Of a DNA stretch of 64,000 nucleotides, positions 1 to 9,005 are shown in pieces. Position 1 is the first letter of the stretch. Each line of letters starts with the position of its first letter. Source of the stretch: Croceibacterium selenioxidans (GTDB taxonomy: Bacteria > Pseudomonadota > Alphaproteobacteria > Sphingomonadales > Sphingomonadaceae); the NCBI RefSeq assembly GCF_018599195.1, contig NZ_JAHFVK010000002.1:690001-754000 (forward strand), given 5' to 3'. Position numbers and translations under genes: made by a program. The notes beneath the pieces are model-generated. The model was not told where the DNA came from and did not search any database. It worked only from the letters and a program-made list of their open reading frames with translations.

Positions 1-228
1 CTGGCCAAGGCGATGCTTCCGGCAATCGTGGGATGCGGCCTCATGGCCTTGGCCGTCATTGCACTTGATCGCATGATCGGACCCTTTCCCGCCTTCGCGC
101 GGTTGGCGTTGCTCTCCGCATTCGGGGGAACGGTCTACGCCATCACCCTCTGGCTGTTCTGGCCCGAGGTAGTGCGGCGGAACTGGGAGATGATCGTACG
201 CAGCCGGGCCCGCGGGACGGGGAATTGA
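1..228 (+). CDS. C-terminal fragment of a flippase-like membrane protein
   Basis: The reading frame is open from the first base of the window, so this is the C-terminal part of a longer protein. The visible 75 residues hold two hydrophobic segments separated by a short polar stretch and end in a basic tail (RSRARGTGN). This resembles the last two membrane segments of polysaccharide or oligosaccharide flippases of the Wzx/MATE-like superfamily, but no diagnostic motif lies in the fragment, so that name is an inference. The stop is a TGA at 226-228. Confidence 0.5.
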   Translation: MAKAMLPAIVGCGLMALAVIALDRMIGPFPAFARLALLSAFGGTVYAITLWLFWPEVVRRNWEMIVRSRARGTGN

Positions 229-396
229 GGCCGCGCCGACGGAAGGGATGAGTCCATCGCAACGCGGACACCGGCTATCGTGATTCGCCGGGCGTAAGGC
301 TCGCAGCCGAACGCGTCTGGCGCGCTTTGTGCAAGGTGGGTCTTGTGGTATGATGCCCACGTGGCTCGGCCCCCTCGGCCGGGTGCGGGAGAGAGA

Positions 397-1299
397 ATGG
401 GCTGGCAACACCTAGCCGCCGCCATCACGCTGGTCACCGGCCTGAGCGGAGCGTCCGCGCAGGAGAGCGGCGACGACATCCCGGAAGTCGAGATCATCAA
501 CCTCGAGGACGAGCGCTATCGCCGCATGACCGTCCCGGTCACGATCGGCGAAAACGGACCGTTCCAGTTCATGATCGACACCGGTGCGCAAGCGACCGTG
601 GTGTCGCGCGACCTGGCCGACCGCCTGCAATTATTCGACCGCGACGAGGCGACCCTGGTCGGCATGGCGAGCCGCCGGCAAGTCGAGACGACGCCGATCG
701 CCGACGTGAGGCTCGGCAGCAGGAACTTCTATATCGAGAACGCACCGGTGATCGAAGGCGAGCACATCGGCGGAGCGGATGGCATCCTCGGGCTGGACAG
801 CTTGCAGAACCAGCGCGTGCTGATCGACTTCATCAAGAAGGAGATGTCGGTTGCCGATGCCGACCAGTTGGGAGGTAACCGGGGCTTTGAGATCATCGTC
901 AAGGCCCGCAGCAAGCTCGGCCAGCTGATCATCACCAGCGCGCGCCTCGACGGTATTCCGGTGGCGGTGATCGTCGACACCGGCGCGCAAGGCAGCATCG
1001 GAAATCCGGCGCTGCAGGCTCGGCTGCGCCGCGGCCGCCATCTGGGCGAGACCGAGCTGACCGATATCAACGGGGTCGCCATGGCAGGGACGATCCGGAT
1101 TGCGAATGAACTCGACCTCGGACGAGCGAAGCTTTCGAACCTGGCGGTCATGTTCGCGGACTCCCCGTCGTTCCATTCGCTGGGCCTGAGCGACAGGCCG
1201 GCGCTGGTACTCGGGATGTCGGAGCTCAAGCTGTTCAGGCGCGTGGCGATCGACTTCCAGTCCCGTCGCGTCCTGTTCGACATGCCGCGCGGCTCATAG
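397..1299 (+). CDS. Secreted retropepsin-like aspartyl protease with two DTGA domains
   Basis: A 300-residue protein whose N-terminus, starting at the ATG at 397, is a typical signal peptide ending in GASA. A purine-rich GGGAGAGAG just upstream supports this start over the ATG at 343. The mature part carries two copies of the pepsin/retropepsin active-site motif: FMIDTGAQATVVS about 50 residues into the protein and AVIVDTGAQGSIG in the second half, each followed by a hydrophobic GI/GM-L element of the flap-and-core type (GADGILGLDSL, PALVLGMSEL). This matches the clan AA aspartyl protease family of alphaproteobacteria. Because both halves keep the catalytic Asp, the protein may form its own two-lobed active site. 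The substrate is unknown. It lies 55 bases upstream of the ABC exporter gene. Confidence 0.85.
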   Translation: MGWQHLAAAITLVTGLSGASAQESGDDIPEVEIINLEDERYRRMTVPVTIGENGPFQFMIDTGAQATVVSRDLADRLQLFDRDEATLVGMASRRQVETTPIADVRLGSRNFYIENAPVIEGEHIGGADGILGLDSLQNQRVLIDFIKKEMSVADADQLGGNRGFEIIVKARSKLGQLIITSARLDGIPVAVIVDTGAQGSIGNPALQARLRRGRHLGETELTDINGVAMAGTIRIANELDLGRAKLSNLAVMFADSPSFHSLGLSDRPALVLGMSELKLFRRVAIDFQSRRVLFDMPRGS

Positions 1300-1354
1300 A
1301 GCCAATAGCATTTGTTCATTGCCGCGGGCCATAAGGGGCCCCACCTGATGCGCG

Positions 1355-3193
1355 ATGAATAATTCCACCACCCCATCGAAAGACAGCGCGTCGGAAGGCG
1401 CGAAGGACTGGGCCGGCTGGGGCACGGTCCGGCGCTTCCTTCCTTATCTGTGGCCGAAAGACCGTCCCGACCTGCGCTGGCGGATCGGGTGGGCGGCGTT
1501 CTTCGTGCTCATTGCCAAGATCGTCGTGCTCACCCTGCCGTTTGCCTATGCCGGCGCGATCGACGCGATGGCGGCGCGTGGCGATGAAGCCATGTGGGTG
1601 GCCCTCGGCCTGGTCACGGCCTATGCCGCGGGGCGCTTGGCGACGGTGATCTTCGACAACGTTCGCAACATCATTTTCGAACGCGTCGGACAGGATGCCG
1701 TGCGGCAGCTGACCGAGGACGTGTTCGCGCGGCTGCATGGGCTGTCGTTGCGCTTCCACCTGAGCCGTCGCACGGGCGAGGTGACCAAGATCGTCGAACG
1801 CGGGTCGAAGAGCATCAACACGATGGTCTACTTCCTGCTCTTCAACATCGCACCGACAGCGGTCGAGATGGTGGTCGTGGCGGCCATCTTCTACGTCAAG
1901 TTCGGCTGGGAAGTGGTGCTGGCCACGGCGGTGACCGTCGCTTCCTATATCTGGGTCACGCGGACGATCACCGAGTGGCGGACCAAGCTGCGGATGCAGA
2001 TGAACGACCTCGACGGGCTGGCCCTGGCCCGCGCGGTGGACTCGCTGCTGAATTACGAGACGGTCAAGTACTTCGGCGCCGAGAAGCGAGAGCTGGAGCG
2101 CTTCGGGTCGGCGACGCGTGCCTATGCCGAGGCTGCGATCAAGAGCGAGAATTCGCTTGGCCTGCTCAATATCGCCCAGGCCCTGATCATGAACCTTATG
2201 ATGGGCGGGGCGATGGCCTTCACGGTATGGGGTTGGCACGAGGGGCGCCTGAGCGTCGGCTCGCTGGTCCTGATCAATACCTACCTGATGCAGCTTTTCC
2301 GCCCGCTCGACATGCTCGGCTGGGTCTATCGCACGATTCGCCAGGGTCTGATCGACATGGCGCAGATGTTCCGCCTGATCGACACCCAGATCGAGGTGCA
2401 GGACGCACCGGGCGCTCCGGCGCTGGTCATACAGCGTCCGACCGTGGCATTCGACAACGTCGTCTTCGGCTATGAGCGCGACCGCGAGATCCTGCACGGC
2501 CTGAGCTTCGAGGTGCCCGCCGGAGCGCATGTCGCGATCGTCGGGCCCTCCGGCGCCGGCAAGTCGACGATCGGGCGGCTCCTCTTCCGCTTTTACGACC
2601 CCTGGTCCGGCCGCATCCTGATCGATGGGCAGGACATTGCCGAAGTGACTCAGGAGAGCCTGCGCGCCCAACTCGGGATCGTCCCGCAGGACAGCGTGCT
2701 GTTCAACGACACGATCGGCTACAACATCGCCTATGGCCGCAGCGGGGCAAGCCAGGAGCTCGTGGCGGCCGCGGCGCGCGATGCGGCGATCCTGCCGTTC
2801 ATCGAAATGTTGCCGCAAGGCTTCGACACCGAGGTCGGCGAACGCGGGCTCAAGCTTTCGGGGGGCGAGAAGCAGCGAGTGGCCATTGCCCGAACCCTGC
2901 TCAAGAATCCGCCGATCCTGCTGCTCGACGAAGCGACCAGCGCGCTTGACACTCGTACCGAGCAGGACATCCTGACCACCCTGCACCGAGTGTCCGAGCA
3001 TCGCACCAGCCTTGCCATCGCCCACCGGCTTTCGACGATTGCCGACGCGGACAGGATTTTCGTCCTCGACCACGGCCGCCTGGCCGAGAGCGGCTCCCAC
3101 TCCGACCTCCTGCGGCTCGACGGGCTCTATGCCGAGATGTGGAACCGCCAGCTCGCCGAGCGCGAGGAGGTGCTGGACGAGGCGGCCGAATGA
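1355..3193 (+). CDS. Atm1/HMT1-type ABC exporter (fused TM and ATPase domains)
   Basis: A 612-residue half-transporter: an N-terminal six-helix membrane domain (about residues 40-330) followed by a nucleotide-binding domain. The NBD has Walker A GPSGAGKST (about residues 397-405), signature LSGGEKQR, Walker B ILLLDEATSALD and the switch His in AIAHRLST. The membrane domain carries NYETVKYFGAE, the conserved element of mitochondrial Atm1 and its bacterial homologues, whose structure is known from Novosphingobium aromaticivorans. Such homodimeric exporters move glutathione derivatives and related thiol compounds out of the cytosol and help with heavy-metal tolerance and iron-sulfur metabolism. 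Assignment to the Atm1 branch rather than generic MsbA-like exporters is confident; the actual substrate is inferred. Confidence 0.93.
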   Translation: MNNSTTPSKDSASEGAKDWAGWGTVRRFLPYLWPKDRPDLRWRIGWAAFFVLIAKIVVLTLPFAYAGAIDAMAARGDEAMWVALGLVTAYAAGRLATVIFDNVRNIIFERVGQDAVRQLTEDVFARLHGLSLRFHLSRRTGEVTKIVERGSKSINTMVYFLLFNIAPTAVEMVVVAAIFYVKFGWEVVLATAVTVASYIWVTRTITEWRTKLRMQMNDLDGLALARAVDSLLNYETVKYFGAEKRELERFGSATRAYAEAAIKSENSLGLLNIAQALIMNLMMGGAMAFTVWGWHEGRLSVGSLVLINTYLMQLFRPLDMLGWVYRTIRQGLIDMAQMFRLIDTQIEVQDAPGAPALVIQRPTVAFDNVVFGYERDREILHGLSFEVPAGAHVAIVGPSGAGKSTIGRLLFRFYDPWSGRILIDGQDIAEVTQESLRAQLGIVPQDSVLFNDTIGYNIAYGRSGASQELVAAAARDAAILPFIEMLPQGFDTEVGERGLKLSGGEKQRVAIARTLLKNPPILLLDEATSALDTRTEQDILTTLHRVSEHRTSLAIAHRLSTIADADRIFVLDHGRLAESGSHSDLLRLDGLYAEMWNRQLAEREEVLDEAAE

Positions 3194-3268
3194 GTGCTCA
3201 AATAGTGTAAGGGAAACGGCACAAGTTTGAGTAGAATCAACGAGACCGCCAGGAACAGGGACTATCAC

Positions 3269-3790
3269 ATGGCCATGATCAGACTCCCCACTCTCGTCGC
3301 CTCCGCCGCGCTGGCGTTCGTAGCCGCAACCGCGCTTGCCCAGGACCCCACGATCACCAACGTGCGGATCGCGATGACCCAGAACGTCAATCCCTCGATG
3401 CTGGCGATCTGGGAAATCACCAATAACGCGATGGACGAGAACGGTGGACTCGACGCAGCGCAGATGGACGAGGCCAAGTTCGACAACCTGGCCTACTCCG
3501 CCGGACGGCTGGCCGAAGCCGGCAGGACGATGGCGACCTGGCAAAGCCCGGTCGCAGCCGGCCCCAACAACCGCACCGTAAGCGAAGACCAGGTCTCGAT
3601 GGATCACGTCCAGCACCAGCTCGACGCCGATCCGGCCGGCTTCCGGGCGAAGGCCGTCGCCTTTGCCGAGCATTCGGAGAAACTGGTCGCAGCGGCCAAG
3701 GCTCGCGACGTTGCCGCCACCGGCACCCTGGTGAGCGAGATGGACGCCGTTTGCGAGGCTTGTCACGCCCAATACTGGTACGGCGAATAG
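3269..3790 (+). CDS. Cytochrome c'-like (class II) periplasmic haem protein
   Basis: About 173 residues from the ATG at 3269, with a Sec signal peptide ending ALAQ. The C-terminus holds a single haem c motif CEACH, followed by AQYWYG and the end of the chain. A haem site at the extreme C-terminus of a helical 130-150-residue protein is the hallmark of class II cytochromes c (cytochrome c' or c556 type). An in-frame ATG at 3227 would add 14 polar residues in front of the signal peptide and is unlikely. Two small related membrane proteins follow (3836 and 4324) and may be its partners, though their role is unknown. Likely functions of the family are electron transfer or NO/O2 binding. Confidence 0.85.
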   Translation: MAMIRLPTLVASAALAFVAATALAQDPTITNVRIAMTQNVNPSMLAIWEITNNAMDENGGLDAAQMDEAKFDNLAYSAGRLAEAGRTMATWQSPVAAGPNNRTVSEDQVSMDHVQHQLDADPAGFRAKAVAFAEHSEKLVAAAKARDVAATGTLVSEMDAVCEACHAQYWYGE

Positions 3791-3835
3791 CTGGTCATCA
3801 CCGCCCTGGCGTGGCAGTCTGCGCCAGGGGGGACG

Positions 3836-4327
3836 ATGGGAACACTAGCCTGGATCGAGCAAACATCGCTTTCCGTCTTCGTGCGGGAAGACCTCTATGC
3901 CTATTTCGTCCTGCTGATCTTCCATGCGCTGGGCATGGCCTTTCTGGTCGGTGGAGGGATCGCGATCTCGCTGCGGGTACTGGGGGTCGCGTCCGGTGCG
4001 CGCCTCGAACGGTTCGCCGCCTTCCTGCCGTGGATGGGAGTGGGTGCAACGATGGCGATCGTCTCGGGCCTCGGCTTGCTGGCCGGCTATCCCGCGAAGG
4101 CGCTGACCAACTGGATCTTCGCGCTCAAGTTCGCCTGCCTTATCGCCGCAGCGTTGCTGGTGCGGCAGATCGCCCGCGAAGTTTTCCCCGCTGCGGCCGC
4201 CGGTAATCCCGTGCCGCGGAACGCCCGCTGGCTCGCCGCCGGATCGCTCACGTTGTGGCTGGCCGGCGTCGCCTGCGGCAAGCTGTTGCTCTACACCAAT
4301 ACCATGCTGCTCACGAGCGACCTGTGA
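3836..4327 (+). CDS. DUF6644-like integral membrane protein, first of a pair
   Basis: A 163-residue protein with four hydrophobic helices. The first long helix contains FHALGMAFLVGGGIAISLRVLG. The next gene has the equivalent VHFFGICLLFGAV followed by DLRMIGF, so the two genes look like diverged copies. The helix-embedded His followed by a small-residue-rich stretch is reminiscent of small membrane haem or quinone proteins, but no function is established. The stop codon overlaps the GTG start of the second copy, indicating translational coupling. The gene sits 45 bases after the cytochrome c'-like gene, suggesting one transcript. The DUF6644 label is from memory of the family and is moderately certain. 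Confidence 0.6.
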   Translation: MGTLAWIEQTSLSVFVREDLYAYFVLLIFHALGMAFLVGGGIAISLRVLGVASGARLERFAAFLPWMGVGATMAIVSGLGLLAGYPAKALTNWIFALKFACLIAAALLVRQIAREVFPAAAAGNPVPRNARWLAAGSLTLWLAGVACGKLLLYTNTMLLTSDL

Positions 4328-4866
4328 CCGGTCTGCCGCACGATCCGATCTTCGATCCCGTCGGCATGGTCATCTGGGCGATCGACAGCGGCTTCTACGA
4401 TGTAATGAACTCCGCCTGGGGCTGGCCGATCGCGGAGATCGTCCACTTCTTCGGCATCTGCCTGCTGTTCGGCGCAGTCGGAATGTTCGACTTGCGGATG
4501 ATCGGCTTCGTGCGCGGGATTTCGCTGCCGGCCCTACACCGGCTGGTACCCTTCGGCGTACTCGGCTTCCTGCTCTGCGCCGCGACGGGGTTCCTGTTCG
4601 TCATCTCCGCGCCAGACCAGTACCTCTACAATCCCGCCTGGCAGGTGAAGATGGCGCTGCTCGGCGTAGCGGGCGCGAACATGGTGCTGTTCTACCTCAC
4701 CACCTCGCGCCGCCTCGCCCTGCTGGGCCCGGACGACAACCCGCCAGCGGCGGCAAAGGTGTTTGCCGCCGTCTCGCTGCTGAGCTGGATGGGTGTAATC
4801 ACGGCCGGTCGGGTAATTACCGCGTTTCGGCCCCCTAGCTGGTTCTGGTGCGCCTGGTGCGGATGA
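4324..4866 (+). CDS. DUF6644-like integral membrane protein, second of a pair
   Basis: The GTG at 4324 overlaps the preceding stop (GTGA), which decides the start; the protein has 180 residues. It has four to five hydrophobic helices, the conserved intramembrane His in EIVHFFGICLLFG, and a C-terminal SWMGVITAGRVITAFRPP segment typical of this small family. The end is unusual in being rich in Trp and Cys (WFWCAWCG). It is co-directional with the cytochrome c'-like gene and its paralogue upstream and convergent with hslU, whose stop is 9 bases away. No biochemical role is known to me; a link to periplasmic electron transfer is inferred only from the neighbouring haem protein. Confidence 0.6.
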   Translation: MTGLPHDPIFDPVGMVIWAIDSGFYDVMNSAWGWPIAEIVHFFGICLLFGAVGMFDLRMIGFVRGISLPALHRLVPFGVLGFLLCAATGFLFVISAPDQYLYNPAWQVKMALLGVAGANMVLFYLTTSRRLALLGPDDNPPAAAKVFAAVSLLSWMGVITAGRVITAFRPPSWFWCAWCG

Positions 4867-4874
4867 GACCTTAG

Positions 4875-6176
4875 CTAGAGCACGTACTTGCTGAGGTCGG
4901 CGTCCTGGGCCAGCCCGGCCAATCGTTCGCGAACGTAGCCGGCGTCGATCACCACCGAATCGCCTTTGCGGTCCTCGGCTTCGAAGCTGAGATCCTCGAA
5001 CAGCTTTTCCATGACGGTCTGCAAGCGGCGGGCGCCGATATTCTCGACGGTCTCGTTCACCTGTGCGGCGATCCGGGCAATCTCGCGGATAGCGTCGGCC
5101 GTCACGTCGACCACGACCTTTTCAGTCCCGAGCAGGGCACGGTATTGCTGGACCAAGTTGGCGCGGGTGTCCGACAGGATCGAAACGAAGTCTTCCTCCG
5201 TCAGCGCCTTCAACTCGACGCGAATCGGCAAGCGGCCCTGGAGCTCGGGGAGCATGTCCGAAGGCTTGGCGAGATGGAACGCGCCGCTACCGATGAAGAG
5301 CACGTGATCGGTCTTCATCGGGCCGTACTTGGTGGCAACCGTGGTTCCCTCGATCAAGGGCAGGAGATCCCGCTGCACGCCTTCGCGGCTGACCGATCCA
5401 CCCCGCACGTCGGAGACGGCGATCTTGTCGATCTCGTCAAGGAAGACGATCCCGTTCGCTTCGGCATTGGCGAGCGCCACGCGAGCGACGTCGTCCTGGT
5501 CCATGCGCTTCTCGGCTTCTTCGTCGACCAGCTTGTCCCACGCGTCGGGTACCTTGAGCTTGCGGCGCTTGAGGTTCTGTTTTCCGAACGCCTTGCCCAT
5601 CATCTCGCTGAGATTGATCATGCCGACGTTGCCGCCCATGCCGGGAAGCTCGAACGAGTTCTGCGGCACGTCCTCGACCTCAACCTCGACTTCAACGTCG
5701 TTCATCGCGTTCTCGACGATGCGCTGGCGGAAGCTCTCGCGCGTCGCTTCGCTGGCGTTCTCGCCGACGAGCGCCTTTAGCAGGCGATCCATCGCGGCCT
5801 TGCTCGCTGAATCACGCACCGCCTCGCGACGGCGGTCCTTCTCCAGCCGGATGGCCTCTTCGGCCAGGTCGCGAGCGATCTGCTCCACATCGCGGCCGAC
5901 GTAGCCGACCTCGGTGAACTTGGTCGCTTCGACTTTTACGAAGGGAGCGTCGGCCAGCTTGGCCAGGCGGCGGCTGATCTCGGTCTTGCCGCAGCCCGTG
6001 GGACCGATCATCAGGATGTTCTTCGGCGTGACCTCGTCGCGCAGTTCCGGCGAGAGGCGCTGGCGGCGCCAACGGTTGCGCAGCGCCACGGCGACCGCGC
6101 GCTTGGCTTCGGCCTGTCCGATGATGTGTTCGTCCAATGCGGCGACTATCGCCTTGGGGGTCAGGTGATCGTTCAT
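4875..6176 (-). CDS. hslU: HslU, ATPase subunit of the HslUV protease
   Basis: 433 residues, the usual length. The AAA+ unfoldase has Walker A GPTGCGKT at residues 58-65, Walker [12 protein letters not shown], the family-specific acidic insertion domain (EVEVEVEDV, then [18 protein letters not shown]-like sequence), sensor region [15 protein letters not shown], and the C-terminal tail ending DLSKYVL, which docks into HslV. HslU hexamers unfold substrates and feed them to the HslV dodecamer in the cytoplasm. It lies 35 bases downstream of hslV in the same operon. The start ATG is at 6176, giving the canonical N-terminus [17 protein letters not shown]. Confidence 0.98.
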   Translation of the reverse strand: MNDHLTPKAIVAALDEHIIGQAEAKRAVAVALRNRWRRQRLSPELRDEVTPKNILMIGPTGCGKTEISRRLAKLADAPFVKVEATKFTEVGYVGRDVEQIARDLAEEAIRLEKDRRREAVRDSASKAAMDRLLKALVGENASEATRESFRQRIVENAMNDVEVEVEVEDVPQNSFELPGMGGNVGMINLSEMMGKAFGKQNLKRRKLKVPDAWDKLVDEEAEKRMDQDDVARVALANAEANGIVFLDEIDKIAVSDVRGGSVSREGVQRDLLPLIEGTTVATKYGPMKTDHVLFIGSGAFHLAKPSDMLPELQGRLPIRVELKALTEEDFVSILSDTRANLVQQYRALLGTEKVVVDVTADAIREIARIAAQVNETVENIGARRLQTVMEKLFEDLSFEAEDRKGDSVVIDAGYVRERLAGLAQDADLSKYVL

Positions 6177-6211
6177 GTGTTCCTCAGTCCCATTCCGCTC
6201 GCGGAAGGGAG

Positions 6212-6772
6212 CTAGATCGTTTCGACCGTGACGCGGTCGTTGGTGAAAACGCAGATCTCGGCCGCGACGGCCATGGCCTTGCGAGCGATCGTTTCGGCAT
6301 CGTCTTCGTAATCGGCGAGCGCGCGCGCGGCGGACAAGGCGTAATTGCCACCCGAACCGATCGCGGCAATGCCGCCTTCAGGTTCGAGCACGTCGCCATT
6401 GCCGGTGAGCACCAGCAGCGTGTCCTTGTCGGCCACGATCATCAGCGCTTCGAGGTTACGGAGATATTTGTCGGTTCGCCAATCCTTGGCGAGTTCGACC
6501 GCGGCGCGCAGGAGCTGGCCGGAGTACTGCTCGAGCTTCTTTTCGAGCCGCTCGAACAGGGTGAAGGCATCGGCGGTGGCACCGGCGAACCCGGCAATGA
6601 CCTTGCCGCCTTCGCCAAGCCTGCGGACTTTGCGGGCGTTGGGCTTCATCACCGTGTTGCCCATGGAAACCTGGCCGTCACCCGCGATGACAGTCTTGCC
6701 GCCCCTGCTGACGCCAATGATGGTAGTGCCGTGCCACGGAATGAGGCCGTGGCGTCCCTCTCTATCGTCCAT
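6212..6772 (-). CDS. hslV: HslV, peptidase subunit of the HslUV protease
   Basis: The proteasome-like threonine peptidase. The mature enzyme would begin at the double Thr of WHGTTIIGV, leaving a 15-residue propeptide from the ATG at 6772. Conserved [15 protein letters not shown] and RKVRRL follow. An in-frame ATG at 6808 would give a 27-residue propeptide; neither site has a strong Shine-Dalgarno, so the start is uncertain, and I chose 6772 because the shorter N-terminus matches relatives. The gene is upstream of hslU, with which it forms the ATP-dependent protease. Confidence 0.95.
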   Translation of the reverse strand: MDDREGRHGLIPWHGTTIIGVSRGGKTVIAGDGQVSMGNTVMKPNARKVRRLGEGGKVIAGFAGATADAFTLFERLEKKLEQYSGQLLRAAVELAKDWRTDKYLRNLEALMIVADKDTLLVLTGNGDVLEPEGGIAAIGSGGNYALSAARALADYEDDAETIARKAMAVAAEICVFTNDRVTVETI

Positions 6773-6829
6773 GGACGAAGATATGGGCAAGACCTGGCGG
6801 CGCTTCAAGCGAGCGCCGCCGTGCCTGGA

Positions 6830-7297
6830 TCAGTTGCCGGCGCCGCCGCCAGTCGCCGCACCGCCCATGCCAACCTGTCCGATGTTGCCGAACAGGTCTT
6901 CCAGGAACCCGCGTTCACGGCCGAGCGTCGGCGTCTTGTCGGCATCAGGGCTGAGATAGGCGACTTCGTCGAGCCCGGTGCGCTTCACTTCGACCACGTT
7001 TCCGGCGTCGTCGAAGCGGACCGCGGTAACCGAATGTTCAGCGATGCGCGGCGTGCCGAAGGGCTTCTGCATCGTCGTGCTGGCGATGTAGTACCACACC
7101 GGCTGTCCGTACTCGCTCTGCAAGCTCGGCCGCCCCAGCGTGCGCTCAACCGACTGGCGGTTGTCGATACCGGGCTGGACGGATTGCAGCAGCACCTCGT
7201 CGTTGAGGTAGCCGCGGTGCGTCGCGATCGAATTGATGCATCCACTCGTGAGCACCGATGCGCCCAGAATTATCCCGATGCGCCACTTACCCGCCAT
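6830..7297 (-). CDS. bamE: BamE-type outer-membrane assembly lipoprotein
   Basis: A 155-residue lipoprotein with signal peptide and lipobox LTSGC. The core has the SmpA/OmlA-BamE pattern: GYLNDEVLLQSVQPGIDNRQSVERTLGRPS, then VWYYIASTTMQ, which is the strand pair seen in BamE. The C-terminus is a low-complexity Gly/Ala tail. BamE binds BamD/BamA in the periplasm and supports folding of outer-membrane barrels. It is on the minus strand just upstream of hslV and divergent from the bc1-chaperone gene at 7421, so the roughly 120 bases between hold both promoters. Confidence 0.92.
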   Translation of the reverse strand: MAGKWRIGIILGASVLTSGCINSIATHRGYLNDEVLLQSVQPGIDNRQSVERTLGRPSLQSEYGQPVWYYIASTTMQKPFGTPRIAEHSVTAVRFDDAGNVVEVKRTGLDEVAYLSPDADKTPTLGRERGFLEDLFGNIGQVGMGGAATGGGAGN

Positions 7298-7420
7298 TCC
7301 TCGACTTCTCCGCTTCGGGCCACTATCTGGGCCGGAGCCTTACGGGCTCCCGCTTCGTCAAGCAATGGCGGGTGCGGCCGGCCCATTGAATAACCGCTGA
7401 ACGAATGGCTTTAGTCCCCC

Positions 7421-7942
7421 ATGTCCCTGCTTAAACGCTTCCTTCGCCCCGGAAACGATCCTCGCGAAGCGCTGCGCCCGTTATGGCACCGCGTGGTCGA
7501 GCTTTCGCGCGATCCTGAGTTTTATCGCCAAAACGGCGTGGCGGACACCGTGGCGGGGCGGTTCGACATGATCACGGCGATTCTGGCCATCGTGTTGCTG
7601 CGGTTGGAACGCGACCGGATATTTGCCAGCGAATCGGCCTTGCTGACCGAACTGTTCGTCGCCGACATGGACGGCCAGTTGCGCGAGACGGGTGTCGGCG
7701 ACCTGGTCGTCGGCAAGCACATGGGCAAGCTCATGTCGGTGCTCGGCGGACGGCTCGGCGCCTTCCGCGAGGCGCTGAAGACCGGCGAGGATGCGGCTTT
7801 GGCGGACGCGCTGGCGCGCAACGTGACGCTGGTGGACGAGAGCAGTCCGCCCGACAGCCTCGCCCACCGGTTGCGCGGCTTCTACGACAAGCTCTGCGCG
7901 CTCGACAGCAAGGGGCTGCTCGCGGGGGAAATCGGCCTGTGA
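7421..7942 (+). CDS. Ubiquinol-cytochrome c chaperone (CBP3/UQCC-like)
   Basis: A 173-residue soluble helical protein starting MSLLKRFLRP. It matches the ubiquinol-cytochrome c chaperone family (yeast Cbp3, human UQCC1), with conserved PLWHRVVELSRDPEFY, GRFDMITAILAIVLLRLE, ELFVADMDGQLRETGVGDLVVGKHMGKLM. These proteins assist cytochrome b assembly in the bc1 complex. The stop overlaps the start of the DUF177 gene by 4 bases, an arrangement common in alphaproteobacteria. Confidence 0.92.
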   Translation: MSLLKRFLRPGNDPREALRPLWHRVVELSRDPEFYRQNGVADTVAGRFDMITAILAIVLLRLERDRIFASESALLTELFVADMDGQLRETGVGDLVVGKHMGKLMSVLGGRLGAFREALKTGEDAALADALARNVTLVDESSPPDSLAHRLRGFYDKLCALDSKGLLAGEIGL

Positions 7943-8448
7943 CCGCGCCGGAATTCTCTCGCCCCATCGACCTGCGGCATTTCGCCGAAGGGGCGATCGA
8001 ACTCAATGCCACCGAGGGCGAGCGCAAGGCGCTGGCCCGGCGGTTCGGCCTGGTCTCGATAGGATCGCTTCAGGCCACGCTGAACCTGCAAGCCGACGGA
8101 GAGGCGATCAACGCGAACGGACGCCTGCAAGCGGCGATCGTGCAAAGCTGCGCGATCTCCGGCGAAGACCTGCCGGTGACGATCGACGAGCCGCTGACCT
8201 TTCGCTTCGTTCCCGAAACGCCCATCGACGAGGAAGAGCTGGAGCTGGACGCCGGCGATCTCGACGAGATCGCTTACTCGGGCCAGTCGATCGACCTGGG
8301 CGAAGCCGTGGCGCAAAGCCTGGTGCTGGCGATTGATCCCTACGCCACCGGCCCCAACGCTGATCGCGCTCGCAAGGAGGCCGGGTTGCTGGACGAAGCG
8401 TCGAGCGGGCCGTTCGGGGCGCTCGCCGCGTTGAAGAAGGGCGACTAG
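7939..8448 (+). CDS. YceD/DUF177 family protein (putative rRNA-accumulation factor)
   Basis: 169 residues, translationally coupled to the gene above (ATGA-type overlap at 7939). It has the DUF177 pattern: an N-terminal strand-rich domain, the segment SCAISGEDLPVTIDEPLTFRFV that replaces the paired CxxC of some members with a single Cys, an acidic middle (EEELELDAGDLDEIAY), then IDLGEAVAQSLVLAIDPYATGPN. In bacteria with plsX-rpmF, YceD sits upstream of rpmF and affects 23S rRNA levels; here it is paired with the chaperone gene instead. It converges on ssb with an 8-base gap. Confidence 0.88.
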   Translation: MTAPEFSRPIDLRHFAEGAIELNATEGERKALARRFGLVSIGSLQATLNLQADGEAINANGRLQAAIVQSCAISGEDLPVTIDEPLTFRFVPETPIDEEELELDAGDLDEIAYSGQSIDLGEAVAQSLVLAIDPYATGPNADRARKEAGLLDEASSGPFGALAALKKGD

Positions 8449-8456
8449 CGCCCCGT

Positions 8457-8987
8457 TCAGAAGGGGATGTCGTCGTCGAGGTCGTCGCTGAAGCTGCTGC
8501 CGCCACCCGACGAAGAGCCACCGCCCTGATTCCAACTCGAGCCGCCACTGCTGCTGGCGCCGCCCGAGGACGAACCGCCCCGATCTCCCCAGTCGCCACC
8601 GCTGCGCTGGCCGCCACCACCACCGCCGCCGCCCTGGGCGCCATCGAGCATGGTCAGGACCCCGCCGATCCCGCCGACCGAGACCTCGGTGCTGTAGCGA
8701 TCGTTGCCCGACTGGTCCTGCCACTTGCGGGTGCGCAGCTGGCCTTCGATGTAGACCTTGGAGCCCTTGCGCAAGAACCGCTCGGCGACACCGACGAGAC
8801 CGTCCGACTGTAGCACGACGGTGTGCCACTCGGTCCGCTCCTTGCGTTCTCCGGTCTGCTTGTCCTTCCAGGTCTCGGACGTCGCGATGCGCAGGTTGGC
8901 GATGCGGCCGCCGTTCTGGAAGCTCTTCACTTCCGGGTCCTGACCCAGGTTCCCGATCAGAATGACCTTGTTGACGCTGCCTGCCAT
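8457..8987 (-). CDS. ssb: Single-stranded DNA-binding protein
   Basis: 176 residues: an N-terminal OB fold ([53 protein letters not shown]), a long Gly/Ser-rich linker with glycine runs, and the acidic tip DDDIPF that recruits replication and repair partners. The start ATG at 8987 has an AGGAAAA purine stretch 6 bases upstream. It lies 18 bases after the feoB stop on the same strand and may be partly co-transcribed with it, though ssb usually has its own promoter. Confidence 0.98.
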   Translation of the reverse strand: MAGSVNKVILIGNLGQDPEVKSFQNGGRIANLRIATSETWKDKQTGERKERTEWHTVVLQSDGLVGVAERFLRKGSKVYIEGQLRTRKWQDQSGNDRYSTEVSVGGIGGVLTMLDGAQGGGGGGGGQRSGGDWGDRGGSSSGGASSSGGSSWNQGGGSSSGGGSSFSDDLDDDIPF

Positions 8988-9005
8988 GAATTTTCCTCTG
9001 CCGAA

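Noticed and set aside
1316-3772. Very long open frame (818 codons) on the minus strand
   Set aside because: It lies opposite the Atm1-type exporter and cytochrome genes. The composition (His/Asp/Gly/Arg/Gln rich, no domain) is that of an antisense shadow in GC-rich DNA.
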